64,000 nt of DNA from Winogradskyella vidalii (GTDB lineage Bacteria; Bacteroidota; Bacteroidia; Flavobacteriales; Flavobacteriaceae): positions 62,001 to 126,000 of the forward strand of contig NZ_JABFDG010000004.1 in NCBI RefSeq assembly GCF_013403955.1. Reading direction: 5' to 3'. The notes beneath the pieces are model-generated. The model worked only from the letters and a program-made list of their open reading frames with translations. It did not search any database and had not been told where the DNA came from. Position numbers and translations under genes: made by a program. Shown here one piece after another: positions 37,516 to 48,032 of this stretch (position 1 is its first letter; each line of letters begins with the position of its first letter).

Positions 37516-38280
37516 ATGAGTATTGGATTGGTGCTTTCTGGTGGAGGAGCTCGTGGAGCTGCTCATATCGGTGTCATAAAAGCTTTAGAAGAACAGGGTA
37601 TTTTTCCCACACACATTGCAGGTACAAGCTCAGGTGCTATTGTCGGTGCTCTATATGCCGCAGGAGTTCCTTGGTCTGAAATATTGACGTTCTTTAAAAC
37701 CATTCCTCTTTTCCATACGAAAAGATTCGCTCGAAAAAAACCAGGTTTTTTAAATTCCGAAAACTTCTATGATGATCTTAAAAGCTATTTGCCACAAGAC
37801 CGCTTTGAAGATTTAAAAAAACCACTATTTATTCCTGCGGCAAATATTGTAGACGGAACATCTAAGATGTTTAGTAAAGGACAGCTTATAAAACCCATCA
37901 TTGCCTCTGCGTCTTTTCCTGGTGTTTTTACACCCACCGAAATTAATGGAAAATTTTATGTAGATGGGGGTACACTAAATAATTTTCCGGTAGAACCTTT
38001 AATCCCAAAATGCGATAAAATTGTTGGTGTATATGTCAATCCTTTAAAAAAGGTAACCATGAAAGATTTAAAACATTCATATTCTGTTGTAGAACGTTCT
38101 TATAAAATTATGGTTGCTGCAGAATCGATGTCTAAATTTTCAAATTGCGATATGGTAATTAGTCCTCAAGAATTAGTGAATTACACCACTTTTGGGATGA
38201 GCCATGTAGATGCTATTTTTAATTTAGGATATACCACGACGAAAAATGCGCTAGAGAGAGACGCTTCTATTTTCAATTAA
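37516..38280 (+). CDS. Patatin-like phospholipase
   Basis: A 254-residue lipid acyl hydrolase with a Ser-Asp dyad: oxyanion loop SGGGARG (residues 8-14), nucleophile elbow GTSSG (Ser38) and DGGTLNNFP for the aspartate. No signal peptide, so a cytoplasmic or inner-leaflet enzyme of the RssA type. It stands alone between the EcsC gene and the efflux operon. Confidence 0.93.
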   Translation: MSIGLVLSGGGARGAAHIGVIKALEEQGIFPTHIAGTSSGAIVGALYAAGVPWSEILTFFKTIPLFHTKRFARKKPGFLNSENFYDDLKSYLPQDRFEDLKKPLFIPAANIVDGTSKMFSKGQLIKPIIASASFPGVFTPTEINGKFYVDGGTLNNFPVEPLIPKCDKIVGVYVNPLKKVTMKDLKHSYSVVERSYKIMVAAESMSKFSNCDMVISPQELVNYTTFGMSHVDAIFNLGYTTTKNALERDASIFN

Positions 38281-38525
38281 CACGTCTAATAGCTAAGATT
38301 AAACCCTGCTTTTAAATTTACGAAAGACACCAAACTTCAAGGTGTATTTACCATTATTCTCACAGACCTTATTGCGCTATTTGTAATAATTACGAAAGAA
38401 CAATTAAGTATTCCTTAAGAAATAAGTATTAAATAATACATATATTAGTGTTAAGCGTCAATGTTTTACGTTCAAAACTGTTAAAATAAAGCTTCTTGAA
38501 AACTAAAAGGCACTTCAAATTTAGA

Positions 38526-39917
38526 ATGATAAAAAACAAATTACCGTATTATATCGGTGGTTTGTTTTTGTTGCTTATGGCTTGTTCGCCGCGCTTATCA
38601 AATACAGAACTTCCGATAGACGACCTAGAAGTATTTTCAAATACAGGTGAAAGTGTAATTGAAGACCAATGGTGGTTAGTTTTTGAAGACGAGCAGCTCA
38701 ACACTTTAATTGACAGTGCCATGCAACGTAATTTTAATTTGGCGGCAACTTGGCAACAATTTGTAGCAGCAAATGCCGTAGTTTCTAGGGAAACTTCCAA
38801 TAAATGGCCTCAAATCGATGCTTCTGCTCAAACTGCAGAGAACTTCCCGATAAATGATTTTAGAGGAGGTGAAAACACACAATTAGGGATCTCCGCCTCC
38901 TACGAATTAGATTTATGGGGCAGAATAAAAACAGCTGTTCAAGCTGAAAAATTCAGAGCAGAAGCCAGTCTTTATGATTATCGCACTGCAGCCCTATCAC
39001 TTTCTGCAGAAATTGCAACAACGTGGTACCAATTGGTCGCAGCAAAAAAACAACTAAAAATTACCCAAAACCAAATTGAAACAAATCAAGATATCATAAA
39101 ATTAATGCGCTCTCGTTTTGTTGGTGGTCAAATTCGTGGTGTAGATATTTTACGGCAAGCGCAACTGTTAAAAAGCACCGAGGAACAACAGATTATATTC
39201 CATACCAATGTTCGTTTACTAGAAAATCAATTAGCGGTACTATTAGGGCACCAGCCTCAAAAAAGTATGTTATTAACTGAAACCGAGTTACCTGATATTT
39301 CAACACTACCACAAACCGGAATGCCATTAGAACTTGTGCGTCGTAGGCCAGATATACAACAGTCTTATGCCCTTTTACTTGCTGCAGACCGAGACATGGC
39401 ATCTGCCGTACGAAACAAATACCCTAGAATTTCTATTCAAACACAAGGCCAATTACGATCCAATAATTTCGCTAATCTTTTTGATAATTGGGCCTACTCC
39501 ATTGCAGGAAACTTATTAGCCCCCTTATTTTATGGCGGCCAATTAAATGCTGAAGTTAACAGAACTGAAGCCCTCAAACAACAACGGCTATATGAATACG
39601 GACAAGCCACATTAGATGCCTTTAAAGACGTAGAAGATGGGCTTTCACAAAACCTTATGCAAAAGCAACGATTAGAAAATATAAGTCGTCAATTAGAGCT
39701 GGCAACTAAAAGTAATAAGCAATTACGCGTCGAGTTTTTAAATGGTTTTAGTCCTTATTTAGACGTGCTCATTGGTTTAGACCAAGAGCAACAATTACAA
39801 CGCGATTATGTATCGGCACAATTAGAACAGATACAGGTTAGAATCGGTCTCTATAGAGCTTTGGCAGGTGGTTTTGAAACCGACAGAACAATAAATAACG
39901 GTGAAACTAACGAATAA
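38526..39917 (+). CDS. TolC-family outer-membrane efflux lipoprotein
   Basis: A 463-residue outer-membrane factor of the NodT type. The signal ends in LLMACSPRL, giving a lipid-anchored N-terminus. Two OEP repeats contain the family's PLELVRRRPDIQQSY and YELDLWGRIKTAV segments. An in-frame TTG at 38496 would add ten basic residues; ATG 38526 is preferred as it begins the signal. First gene of a three-gene RND efflux operon (6-base gap to the adaptor). Confidence 0.93.
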   Translation: MIKNKLPYYIGGLFLLLMACSPRLSNTELPIDDLEVFSNTGESVIEDQWWLVFEDEQLNTLIDSAMQRNFNLAATWQQFVAANAVVSRETSNKWPQIDASAQTAENFPINDFRGGENTQLGISASYELDLWGRIKTAVQAEKFRAEASLYDYRTAALSLSAEIATTWYQLVAAKKQLKITQNQIETNQDIIKLMRSRFVGGQIRGVDILRQAQLLKSTEEQQIIFHTNVRLLENQLAVLLGHQPQKSMLLTETELPDISTLPQTGMPLELVRRRPDIQQSYALLLAADRDMASAVRNKYPRISIQTQGQLRSNNFANLFDNWAYSIAGNLLAPLFYGGQLNAEVNRTEALKQQRLYEYGQATLDAFKDVEDGLSQNLMQKQRLENISRQLELATKSNKQLRVEFLNGFSPYLDVLIGLDQEQQLQRDYVSAQLEQIQVRIGLYRALAGGFETDRTINNGETNE

Positions 39918-39923
39918 GATATT

Positions 39924-41132
39924 ATGAACACTAAAAAAATACTTTGGATTTGCTTAGCCATTCTGGGCGTAGGTATCATAATCACCATACTTATCTTTTC
40001 AACAGAACCTGAAGCAACTAAAGAAGGTGCCAGTATTGAAACCGCTATTTTAGTTGAAGTGGTTGCAACTAAAAAAGACACCTTCAATCCTGTTATTGTG
40101 GCTACTGGAACTGTGCAACCTGTAGAAGACGTCAATTTAAGTCCTTTGGTTTCCGGACAAATTATCCGCAGAGATCCTGCTTTTACACCTGGGGGATTTG
40201 TTAAAAAAAATCAGGTGTTGTTGCAAATAGACCCTGCCGATTATCGCAATACCCTAGAACTCCGTAAAAGCGAATTCATGCAATCTCAAACCACCTTAGA
40301 TACCGAAATGGGGCGTCAGCAAATTGCGGAACAAGATTTAGAACTTATTACAGGCGATACGCTTTTTGGAAATAATCCACTTTCAGAAGAAGAACGCAAG
40401 TTAGTCCTTAGAAAACCTCAACTCAGTGCTGTAAAAGCAACAATTTCTGGCGCCAAAGCTTCTATGGATCAAGCGAAACTAAATCTAGAACGCACCACTA
40501 TACGAGCGCCTTTTGATGCTCATATTTTAAGCCAAAATGTAACCGAAGGGGCATTAGTTTCTCAAGGTGATGACTTAGGTCGTATGGTGGGCACAGCAGA
40601 TTATTGGGTGGTCGCTACGGTTCCTGTGTCTAAGTTACAATGGTTGAGTTTTCCTAATGAAACTCATGCGGAAGGTGCATTAGTCCGTATCGAAAATTCA
40701 ACAGCTTGGAGCGGTGACACCTATCGTGAAGGCTATTTAGACCGACAAATAGGTGCCCTAGATGAACAAACCCGATTAGCGAGAATCATGATTAAAGTTT
40801 CAGATCCTTTAGCGACAACTGAAGCATTGAAAGGGAAACCAAAATTAATGATAGGCACTTTTGTAGAAGTTAAAATTGAAGCGAATGCCATAGCCAATGT
40901 TGTAAAGCTAGACCGCGACTATGTAAGAAGCAATCAGACGGTGTGGGTGATGAAAGACAATAAATTAGAAATTAGGAATGTAGATATTGTGTTAACCGAT
41001 GATACACATGCTTATATACGTCAAGGTTTAGAAGCGAATGAAAATGTTGTTATTACCGATCTAAGTACCGTGAGTCAAGGTATTGAATTACGTACAGCTA
41101 AAGCATCTTCTGAAAATAAAAAAGCGCAATAG
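39924..41132 (+). CDS. RND efflux periplasmic adaptor subunit
   Basis: A 402-residue membrane-fusion protein. An N-terminal membrane anchor (IILWICLAILGVGIIITIL-type helix, residues 7-25) is followed by a barrel-sandwich domain (VEDVNLSPLVSGQIIRRDP), a helical hairpin and the beta-barrel with TIRAPFDAHILSQNVTEGAL. It should bridge the RND pump and the TolC-like channel encoded on either side. Confidence 0.94.
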   Translation: MNTKKILWICLAILGVGIIITILIFSTEPEATKEGASIETAILVEVVATKKDTFNPVIVATGTVQPVEDVNLSPLVSGQIIRRDPAFTPGGFVKKNQVLLQIDPADYRNTLELRKSEFMQSQTTLDTEMGRQQIAEQDLELITGDTLFGNNPLSEEERKLVLRKPQLSAVKATISGAKASMDQAKLNLERTTIRAPFDAHILSQNVTEGALVSQGDDLGRMVGTADYWVVATVPVSKLQWLSFPNETHAEGALVRIENSTAWSGDTYREGYLDRQIGALDEQTRLARIMIKVSDPLATTEALKGKPKLMIGTFVEVKIEANAIANVVKLDRDYVRSNQTVWVMKDNKLEIRNVDIVLTDDTHAYIRQGLEANENVVITDLSTVSQGIELRTAKASSENKKAQ

Positions 41133-41135
41133 GAA

Positions 41136-44100
41136 ATGGGAGACGTGGAAAACAAAGAAAATGGAAAGCCAATAAGAAAAGAAGGCATCATTGCATATAT
41201 GGCGAAAAATTCCATTGCAGCTAACTTACTCATGTTGCTATTGCTCGTTGGTGGCTTGTTTACCATGTATAACATTCAAAAAGAAGTTTTCCCTGAATTT
41301 CAACTCGACTTTGTTGAAGTTTCTGTTGCCTATCCTGGAGCATCCCCTGTGGAAGTAGAGCAAGGGGTTCTTCAACCTGTTGAAGAAGCCGTGCAAGGTG
41401 TGCAAGGCATTAAAGAAGTGGTCTCTGAAGCTAGTGAAGGTTCTGCTGAAATAAGCATTGAACTCGTTGCTGGATCTGAGCGGATGCAGGTTTTCCAAGA
41501 TATTGACCAAGCCATTAATCGTATCCGAACATTTCCTGATGATATTGAAAGGCCCGAAGTAAGGTTGCAATCACGCCAAAGAGATGTCTTACAAATAGGC
41601 CTTTATGGCGATGCTGATATCTGGACCTTGCGCGAAGTAGCAGAACGTTTAAGAAATATTCTTCTGAGTGACCCCGAAATTACACAAGTAGAATTAGGTA
41701 ATGTCCCTGAGTTTGAAACCCGTATCGAAATCCCTAGGCTCAACCTTCAAAAGTATAATTTAACCTTGGGGCAAGTTGCAAATCTAATAGAACAAAGTAG
41801 TAATGATGTTCCGGCAGGTGCTGTACAAACCCAAAGTGGTGAAATTTTGCTACGCATGCAAGAGCGAAAACAATGGGCTGAAGAGTATGGTAGTATTGCA
41901 ATTGTAACTTCTGAAGACGGTGCAAACGTTTCCTTAAGCGATATTGCAACTATTACCGATGGTTTTGAAGAGACAGGGTTTCATGGGCAATTTAACCAAG
42001 AGAATTATGTAGAACTGCGTATTTTCAGAATAGGAAATCAATCGCCTTTAGATATCGCCGATGTTACACAAGACATAATGGATAATTTCCAGTTACCTCC
42101 AGGAATCAAATATCGCACAGATAGCAACCGCGCTGCGGATTATAAAGAACGCTTATCTCTATTGACCGAAAATGGTGTTCTCGCCATCCTTATTGTGTTG
42201 GTGATACTAACCCTTTTCTTAGAATACCGCTTGGCCTTTTGGGTAATGATGGGCATGACAATTTCCTTTATTGGTGGGATTATTCTACTCCCCTTAATTG
42301 GCATCAGTATTAACATGATTTCTATGTTTGGCTTTCTTGTTGTGCTTGGTATTGTTGTCGATGATGCCATTGTTGTGGGCGAAAATGTTTATGAATATCG
42401 ACAAAAAGGATTAAGCCCATTAAAGGCTGCTATTGCAGGAGCCAAAGACGTTTCTCTACCCGTTACCTTCAGTATTATCACTACTATAATTGCCTTTGTG
42501 CCCCTACTATTTATGCCTGGAGAAACGGGGAAATTCTGGCAACCTTTACCTGCCGTTGTGATTGTTATTTTGGCTGTTTCTTTACTTGAAGCCTTTTTTA
42601 TTTTACCCTCACATTTAGCGCATCTTAAAAAGAAAAAAAACAAACATAAATGGGTTCTAAAATTAGAAAATTGGCAACGTGCTTTTGCTTCTAGTTTCGA
42701 TAGGTTTATAGACCAAAGATACCGGCCTTTTCTTGACCTTTGCTTAAAATATAGGTACATCACTTTAAGTGCTGCCGTAACCCTTTTACTTATTGTTGGT
42801 GGCTATGGTTTTAGTGGCCATATGGGCATGATTATGATGCCAGAAGTCGCTGCTGACGAAATTGAAGCTGGAGTACGGCTACCTGTCGGTACGACCCCAG
42901 ACCAAGCCGCAAAAGTAGCCCATGCCGTTTCAGAATCTACGCAACGTATGTTTGAGGAACACAACCTTTACGAAGTCGCTGAAGGCATAAAAACCAATGT
43001 CCGCGGACAAAGTTTTATCGATGTGGAAATTGTAATGTTACCGCCAGACCAACGCGATATTACAGCTGCTGAGGTCATTGCCTTATGGCGCGATAATATA
43101 GGAGATATTGAAGGCGTTGATCAAATTACTTTTGAAGCTGAACGTGGACCAGGAGGCGCCAGACAAGACATAAGTATCGATTTAAGCCATTCCGATATCG
43201 CTGTTTTAGAACGTGCAAGTACCGCTTTTGTAGAACGAATGCAGAGCTTTTCGAATACAAGAGACGTTACCGATAATTACAACAAAGGCAAATTACAATA
43301 CGATTTTAAATTACTTCCGCAAGGAAGAAATCTAGGCTTAACCTCTAACGAAGTTGGTCGACAAGTTAGAGACGGATTCTTTGGCGCTTTAGCCATTCGA
43401 CAATTACGCGGCATGAATGAAATAGAAGTCCGTGTAAAATTACCAATGGAAGAACGGAAGGATATTAATAATCTCGAAAAATTTTTAATCCGTACGCCTA
43501 ATGGCATTGAAGTTCCTTTGATGGATGTTGTTGAAATTGTAGAACGCGAAGCCTTTACTAGCATCAACAGAAGAGACGGTCGTAGAGTTGTAAATGTAGG
43601 TATGGATATAGAACCAGCTAATGCTGTAGGGCGCGTTATTACCTCGGTGCAAAATGAAACGCTGCCACAATTAAGAGCCGATTTCCCAGGGATAACCTGG
43701 ACTTTTGAAGGCAGCCAAGCCGATATGCGCGAAAGCACTAACACCTTAAAATTGGGATTCGCGATTGCGATGCTATTAATCTACGCCTTGTTAGCCATCG
43801 CCTTTAGTAGTTATTTACAACCTCTAATTGTAATGACAGCCATTCCCTTTGGTATTGTAGGTGCAGTTATTGGTCATATTCTATTAGGTTATGATTTGTC
43901 TTTAGTAAGCTTAATGGGAGTTATTGCGCTTTCGGGAGTGGTAGTAAACGACTCATTGATAATGATCGATTATGCCAACAAACGCAGAAAAGAAGGCGAC
44001 CCTATTTACCAATCGATACACGAGGCAGGTCTGCGAAGATTTCGCCCTATTATGTTAACCACGATGACCACTTTTGGAGGTCTTGCGCCTATAATTTTAG

Positions 44101-44309
44101 AAACGTCTAGTCAGGCTTATTATTTAATTCCTATGGCAATTTCATTAGGTTTCGGAATTGTTTTTGCTACAGCAATTATTCTGGTTATCGTGCCTTGTTT
44201 ATATCTTATTTTTGAAGATTTACGTCTCTTAGCTATAAAAGGGAAAACCGTAAAGCAAGTGGATATTTCTGACACAGAACCTCGTGATAATGCGTTTACA
44301 GACAACTAA
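41136..44309 (+). CDS. RND efflux permease (AcrB/HAE1 type)
   Basis: A 1057-residue proton-driven inner-membrane pump with twelve membrane helices and two large periplasmic loops. Helix 1 is [19 protein letters not shown], the helix-4 segment [17 protein letters not shown] carries the proton-relay Asp pair, and the second-half equivalent is [18 protein letters not shown]. Start is 3 bases after the adaptor stop. Substrate cannot be predicted. An operon terminator is not evident before the convergent marC. Confidence 0.95.
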   Translation: MGDVENKENGKPIRKEGIIAYMAKNSIAANLLMLLLLVGGLFTMYNIQKEVFPEFQLDFVEVSVAYPGASPVEVEQGVLQPVEEAVQGVQGIKEVVSEASEGSAEISIELVAGSERMQVFQDIDQAINRIRTFPDDIERPEVRLQSRQRDVLQIGLYGDADIWTLREVAERLRNILLSDPEITQVELGNVPEFETRIEIPRLNLQKYNLTLGQVANLIEQSSNDVPAGAVQTQSGEILLRMQERKQWAEEYGSIAIVTSEDGANVSLSDIATITDGFEETGFHGQFNQENYVELRIFRIGNQSPLDIADVTQDIMDNFQLPPGIKYRTDSNRAADYKERLSLLTENGVLAILIVLVILTLFLEYRLAFWVMMGMTISFIGGIILLPLIGISINMISMFGFLVVLGIVVDDAIVVGENVYEYRQKGLSPLKAAIAGAKDVSLPVTFSIITTIIAFVPLLFMPGETGKFWQPLPAVVIVILAVSLLEAFFILPSHLAHLKKKKNKHKWVLKLENWQRAFASSFDRFIDQRYRPFLDLCLKYRYITLSAAVTLLLIVGGYGFSGHMGMIMMPEVAADEIEAGVRLPVGTTPDQAAKVAHAVSESTQRMFEEHNLYEVAEGIKTNVRGQSFIDVEIVMLPPDQRDITAAEVIALWRDNIGDIEGVDQITFEAERGPGGARQDISIDLSHSDIAVLERASTAFVERMQSFSNTRDVTDNYNKGKLQYDFKLLPQGRNLGLTSNEVGRQVRDGFFGALAIRQLRGMNEIEVRVKLPMEERKDINNLEKFLIRTPNGIEVPLMDVVEIVEREAFTSINRRDGRRVVNVGMDIEPANAVGRVITSVQNETLPQLRADFPGITWTFEGSQADMRESTNTLKLGFAIAMLLIYALLAIAFSSYLQPLIVMTAIPFGIVGAVIGHILLGYDLSLVSLMGVIALSGVVVNDSLIMIDYANKRRKEGDPIYQSIHEAGLRRFRPIMLTTMTTFGGLAPIILETSSQAYYLIPMAISLGFGIVFATAIILVIVPCLYLIFEDLRLLAIKGKTVKQVDISDTEPRDNAFTDN

Positions 44310-44364
44310 AAACAAGTTTTCAACTCTTAATCTGAAATATTACAGTGCTTTTTTCTTCAAGGAA

Positions 44365-44985
44365 TTAAACCGTTAAATCAAATGCAATTTTAATGCCTTC
44401 AATAACCATATTGGTTCCTATTATGGCAATAATTAACCCCATGATTTTATTGAGCACACCGATGACATTCTTTCCAATTTTGTCAACGATATAATCACTC
44501 AAACGAAAACAGAAATACGTCAGCATACAAATAAAACCAAACATAAGAACCACGATGATAATTCGGGTGGCCTCCACATCTGTTACAAAATTCATCGCTG
44601 TAACAATAGAACCCGGCCCTGCAAGTAGCGGTATGGCGAGTGGTGAAATTGCTATTTGTTCATCGAAAGCTACATTTTTTAAATGTTTTACACTAGATTT
44701 TACAGATTGAAGCATTTCAAAACCAATATAAAATACAAGTATACCACCTGTTATTTTAAATGCAGGAATCGTAATACCAAAAAGGTCGAAGATGAACTTG
44801 CCCAAAACCACAAATGTAGATACAATTAAAAACGCCGTTAATGTCGCTTTTTTATTGATACGCTCCTTCGTTTGTGCATCAGCTCCTTCGGTTAGAGAAA
44901 CAAACATAGGAATACTTGCGATGGGATTCATGATAGCGAAAAACCCAGTGAATACGGTTAATGCAAATGTGATTAAATTTTCCAT
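44365..44985 (-). CDS. MarC family integral membrane protein
   Basis: A 206-residue membrane protein with six predicted helices. Family segments are FAIMNPIASIPMFVSLT, FKITGGILVFYIGFEML and SPLAIPLLAGPGSIVTAM. An in-frame TTG at 45003 is possible, but ATG 44985 starts the first helix. The MarC family's function is unclear despite its name. It converges on the RND pump gene. Confidence 0.93.
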   Translation of the reverse strand: MENLITFALTVFTGFFAIMNPIASIPMFVSLTEGADAQTKERINKKATLTAFLIVSTFVVLGKFIFDLFGITIPAFKITGGILVFYIGFEMLQSVKSSVKHLKNVAFDEQIAISPLAIPLLAGPGSIVTAMNFVTDVEATRIIIVVLMFGFICMLTYFCFRLSDYIVDKIGKNVIGVLNKIMGLIIAIIGTNMVIEGIKIAFDLTV

Positions 44986-45003
44986 TATAGTAACATTAGT
45001 CAA

Positions 45004-45342
45004 TTTAGATTCCTATAAAAATAGGGCCTCAAAATTAATGTAAATTTTAACGCATTTTACATTTATACTAATGATTCATAAATAATAATTCTAATCTTAA
45101 ATTAACCGAAGTTCAGCATTTTGCTTTAACCATTATTTGTACTGTATCGCAATTCATATTACTATAAAAAAGCCCTAATCTAACTTATTAGATTAGGGCC
45201 GTTATCTACCTTAAAGAAACGAATGCCTCTATTTCTTAATTGGTTTCAAAAACCGAATAAACAATTTCTAACTCAATAATTTAATTGGTTTTATGTTGAT
45301 TTGAAATAGCGATATAGAATTGCATTGTAATTACTAAAATGA
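45004..45342. other. Intergenic stretch with one terminator
   Basis: Apart from the hairpin at 45172-45199, no ORF, repeat or RNA was seen. The end near marC should hold its promoter. Confidence 0.5.
45165..45199 (-). terminator. Terminator of the 45.3-46.5 kb envelope genes
   Basis: An 11-bp perfect stem (45172-45182 with 45189-45199) is followed on the minus strand by T6. It lies 143 bases beyond the lipoprotein stop. Confidence 0.75.
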
Positions 45343-45957
45343 TTAATTATAGGTAAGCCCCAATAAAGGGTTAATAACAATTGTACCTGAACCTTGAAAA
45401 GTGTTTTCTTCATCATCTATGAAAACACCTGAAAAGTTGAGTGTAAAACTGGCCACACCAGATACCGCTGAAGTGCTTGCTAACTCAACATTTGAGAAAT
45501 TTAATGTCCCGGAAATAGATTCGTAAATTGTATTTGACCCTTCTGGTCGTATTGCTAATCCTGTTTCATTATCATCATAATCATCAGGGTTGGCAAAAGG
45601 ATATAATGCTTGTCGATTTTCATCTAACATAAATACACCAAAAATAGATTGTAAAGCATTACCAGTACCTATAGACATTGATATCATGATACTATCTTCA
45701 CCTGCTTCAGGATTAATAGCATATACTGAAACCACACCATAATTGTTTTCCTCATTATCTTGAACAGGATTAGAAATTGAACCTGAAACATTAATCGTTT
45801 CAGAATCCCCTACCAACTCTATGTCATAGGTGTGATCAGCGCCCACTACACCTCCATTATCATCATCATTTGGATTATCATCATCACTACTACAAGCGGT
45901 AATCAAAAACACAAAGCTTATAAATAGTACTCTTACAATATTTTTATTTATCCCCAT
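45343..45957 (-). CDS. Hypothetical lipoprotein
   Basis: A 204-residue lipoprotein (FLITACSSDDDNPNDDD, Cys22) with an Asp-rich tether and a beta-rich mature domain including a repeated VSG-x-x-FTLNFSGVF-type strand. No catalytic motif. Its start lies 15 bases after the stop of the beta-barrel gene and the two are probably cotranscribed. Confidence 0.75.
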   Translation of the reverse strand: MGINKNIVRVLFISFVFLITACSSDDDNPNDDDNGGVVGADHTYDIELVGDSETINVSGSISNPVQDNEENNYGVVSVYAINPEAGEDSIMISMSIGTGNALQSIFGVFMLDENRQALYPFANPDDYDDNETGLAIRPEGSNTIYESISGTLNFSNVELASTSAVSGVASFTLNFSGVFIDDEENTFQGSGTIVINPLLGLTYN

Positions 45958-45972
45958 TATAGTTATATGTTT

Positions 45973-46482
45973 TTAAATATTAAATTTTACACCAGCAGCA
46001 ATTACTAGTTGACCACCATCAATTATAACGTACTTTAGTTCAGCAAATGGCAAGATGCTACTTCCGATTTCAAAGTTAGCGCCCGCTCCTAAATTAAGTC
46101 CAAATCGACCATCTGAAGCCGAATAGTCACCACCAAATCCGAAAGTGTCATCGTAAGATACCTTAACACTTGAGTAGTTAAGTCCGCCAAGTCCATAGAC
46201 ACTAACACCTGATGCCTCAACGAAATAATAATTTGCATTTGCGTTCACTTCAAACCAGCTGACTTTAACGCCGTATTCATCTTTAGGTAAAAAATACGTA
46301 AAGCTCGGGGCTATTGTTAATTGCTCCGCAATAGGAAATTCAGCATTGACACCGATTCCAATATTTTCTATTTCTGTGCCATAGGCTAAATATCCGCCTA
46401 GTTTTGTTTCGTCTTGCGCATTAGAAATAAAAGGCGCTAGAAAAGCCATACATACGCCTAAAAAAAGTGTTTTTAAATTCAT
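45973..46482 (-). CDS. Small outer-membrane beta-barrel protein
   Basis: A 169-residue protein with a signal peptide (FLAPFISNAQ) and alternating amphipathic strands ending in QLVIAAGVKFNI, as in 8-stranded OmpW/OmpA-type barrels. The family cannot be set further. A 10-bp inverted repeat at 46509-46552 lies just upstream in its leader. Confidence 0.78.
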   Translation of the reverse strand: MNLKTLFLGVCMAFLAPFISNAQDETKLGGYLAYGTEIENIGIGVNAEFPIAEQLTIAPSFTYFLPKDEYGVKVSWFEVNANANYYFVEASGVSVYGLGGLNYSSVKVSYDDTFGFGGDYSASDGRFGLNLGAGANFEIGSSILPFAELKYVIIDGGQLVIAAGVKFNI

Positions 46483-46992
46483 GATTTTTAAAGTTTACAG
46501 TGCCTGAAAAGTGCTTAAGAAATCATTAAATCCCATTAAGATTTAAGCACTTACAAAACACTAATTGTTTATTTATTAGTTGTTGTTTGTGCTCAAATAT
46601 CTGATTTATAACTGTGTCTAGGGACTACTTATGTATGGACGACAGCAAATATTGTACTCGTTGCAGGAAATCTATATAAAATGTCATTTTTTAAATTATA
46701 AACACACATGTTTTTTTTAACTCACTAAATGTTAACCACATAACAAATCCAACTAGCACTCCAAAGTTTCGTTTTGAGAGAAGCTATCATTAGCAGGCAG
46801 AAACACTAATAACACTGACCAATATCATTAAAATGAAGAAAATTGGGCGTGTTAGACTCTTAAATACCGCTTTAGTTGGGGGTTGCCCTAGCGCATACAC
46901 GGACTAGACACGGATGATACACGGGGTAGATACGGTATAGATACGCTATACCTATTTTATATATAACTAATAATCACTATATTAGCTTTACT
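46483..46992. other. 510-bp regulatory intergenic region
   Basis: No ORF. It holds a 10-bp inverted repeat with a 24-base loop (aagtgcttaa at 46509-46518 with ttaagcactt at 46543-46552) and an 11-bp periodic array at 46897-46951. It serves the divergent barrel and MARQKG-type genes. Confidence 0.6.
46897..46951. repeat. Five 11-bp repeats before the MARQKG gene
   Basis: Five back-to-back 11-base units of consensus A[C/T]ACGGNNTAG, ending 41 bases before the ATG at 46993. The first three begin ACACGG and the last two ATACG. The period is about one helical turn, so bound proteins would line up on one face. Confidence 0.7.
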
Positions 46993-47760
46993 ATGGCACG
47001 ACAAAAAGGTTTATTAAAACTAACAGGGACTTTGGGGGCTGTTAATTTTTATGTAATTAAGGGTGTTGGTTATGCTCGTAAAGCTGGTGGTGGCTTTAAT
47101 GGTGAAGCGATACGGCGGCAGCCCAATATGCACCGTGTACGCGAAAATGCTAGTGAATTTGGCCGTTGTAGCCAGGTAAAAAAGGAATTCCGGTTGGCAT
47201 TATCGCCTTTTTTAGCCGACATAAAAGGTCGGGCATTGCACGCTAGACTGATGCAATTGTTTTTAGGTATTAAGGCTTTGGATGGTGTTTCTGAACGTGG
47301 TCAACGCAGTGTTATACAAGGCTTGCAAACAGCAAAAGGCAGGCGTTTATTATCGCAGTTTGTGTTTACCCCTCAGCATCAACTCTTAGATGCTTTGTCT
47401 GGACGTGGTTCTTTTGACTGGAGTTCACAGCAATTTGTGGTTAGTGATTTTAATCTGAGTTTGTATTCGTTTCCTAAATCAGCGACTCATGTTGGTGTTA
47501 CCTTAGGGGTTTTGGATTTTGATTTTGAAGGTTTGAGCTCTACGTTAGCGGTATCACCCACTCATTTATTAGAGGTTGGAACCGCTTCTGCTTCGTTTAC
47601 GCTTGTCCCTGATGCCGTACTCTCACCGCAATATTTTGGGATTTCGGTTTTGGGTTTCCGTTTTTATGAGGTGATTGATGGTGAGGTTTATGGACTGGCT
47701 GGTGGTGTTGGGTGTCGGGTTTTGGGGAGTGAGGTGTCAGGAGTGAGGTGTCAGGAGTGA
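46993..47760 (+). CDS. Conserved hypothetical protein (MARQKG family) with repeat-derived C-terminus
   Basis: A 255-residue protein without a signal peptide. The basic N-terminus (MARQKGLLKLTGTLGAVNFY, then RRQPNMHRVRENASEFG) resembles a conserved Bacteroidota family of unknown function. The rest is beta-rich with no motif recognised. The last 11 residues (GSEVSGVRCQE) are encoded by the heptamer array that starts at 47729, so the natural end may have been elsewhere. Its GC content appears higher than the neighbours'. Confidence 0.6.
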   Translation: MARQKGLLKLTGTLGAVNFYVIKGVGYARKAGGGFNGEAIRRQPNMHRVRENASEFGRCSQVKKEFRLALSPFLADIKGRALHARLMQLFLGIKALDGVSERGQRSVIQGLQTAKGRRLLSQFVFTPQHQLLDALSGRGSFDWSSQQFVVSDFNLSLYSFPKSATHVGVTLGVLDFDFEGLSSTLAVSPTHLLEVGTASASFTLVPDAVLSPQYFGISVLGFRFYEVIDGEVYGLAGGVGCRVLGSEVSGVRCQE

Positions 47761-47885
47761 GGTGTGAGGTGTGAGGGATTAGGAATTAGGGATTAGGGAT
47801 TGGTGATTGGTGATTGGTGATTGGTGATTGGTGATTGGTGATTGGTGATTGGTGATTGGTGATTGGTGATTGGTGATTGGTGATT
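47729..47885. repeat. Heptanucleotide tandem repeat array
   Basis: About 22 units in a constant 7-base phase. It begins with GTGAGGT/GTCAGGA variants (47729-47777), continues with [G/A]ATTAGG units (47777-47797), and ends in twelve perfect GATTGGT units (47798-47881) plus a partial one. The left end overlaps the 3' end of the preceding gene. Confidence 0.95.
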
Positions 47886-48032
47886 AAGTTATTGTTTTTT
47901 TGCTAAAATCTTGTGTTGTGCTACTAAAATGATAATAGCTATTGAAAAGTGACTTGCTAATTTTAAGTCCAACGGAAAATGGCTGCTTGCTTAGCACAAG
48001 CAGCATTGTTGTTTTAAGGTTTGGGGTGGGTG

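Noticed and set aside
36520..38280. EcsC and patatin genes as part of a CBASS-like effector system
   Set aside because: No cyclase or other defence partner is near; both families are common housekeeping genes.
47729..47885. CRISPR array
   Set aside because: Repeat units are 7 bases with no spacers and no cas genes are near.
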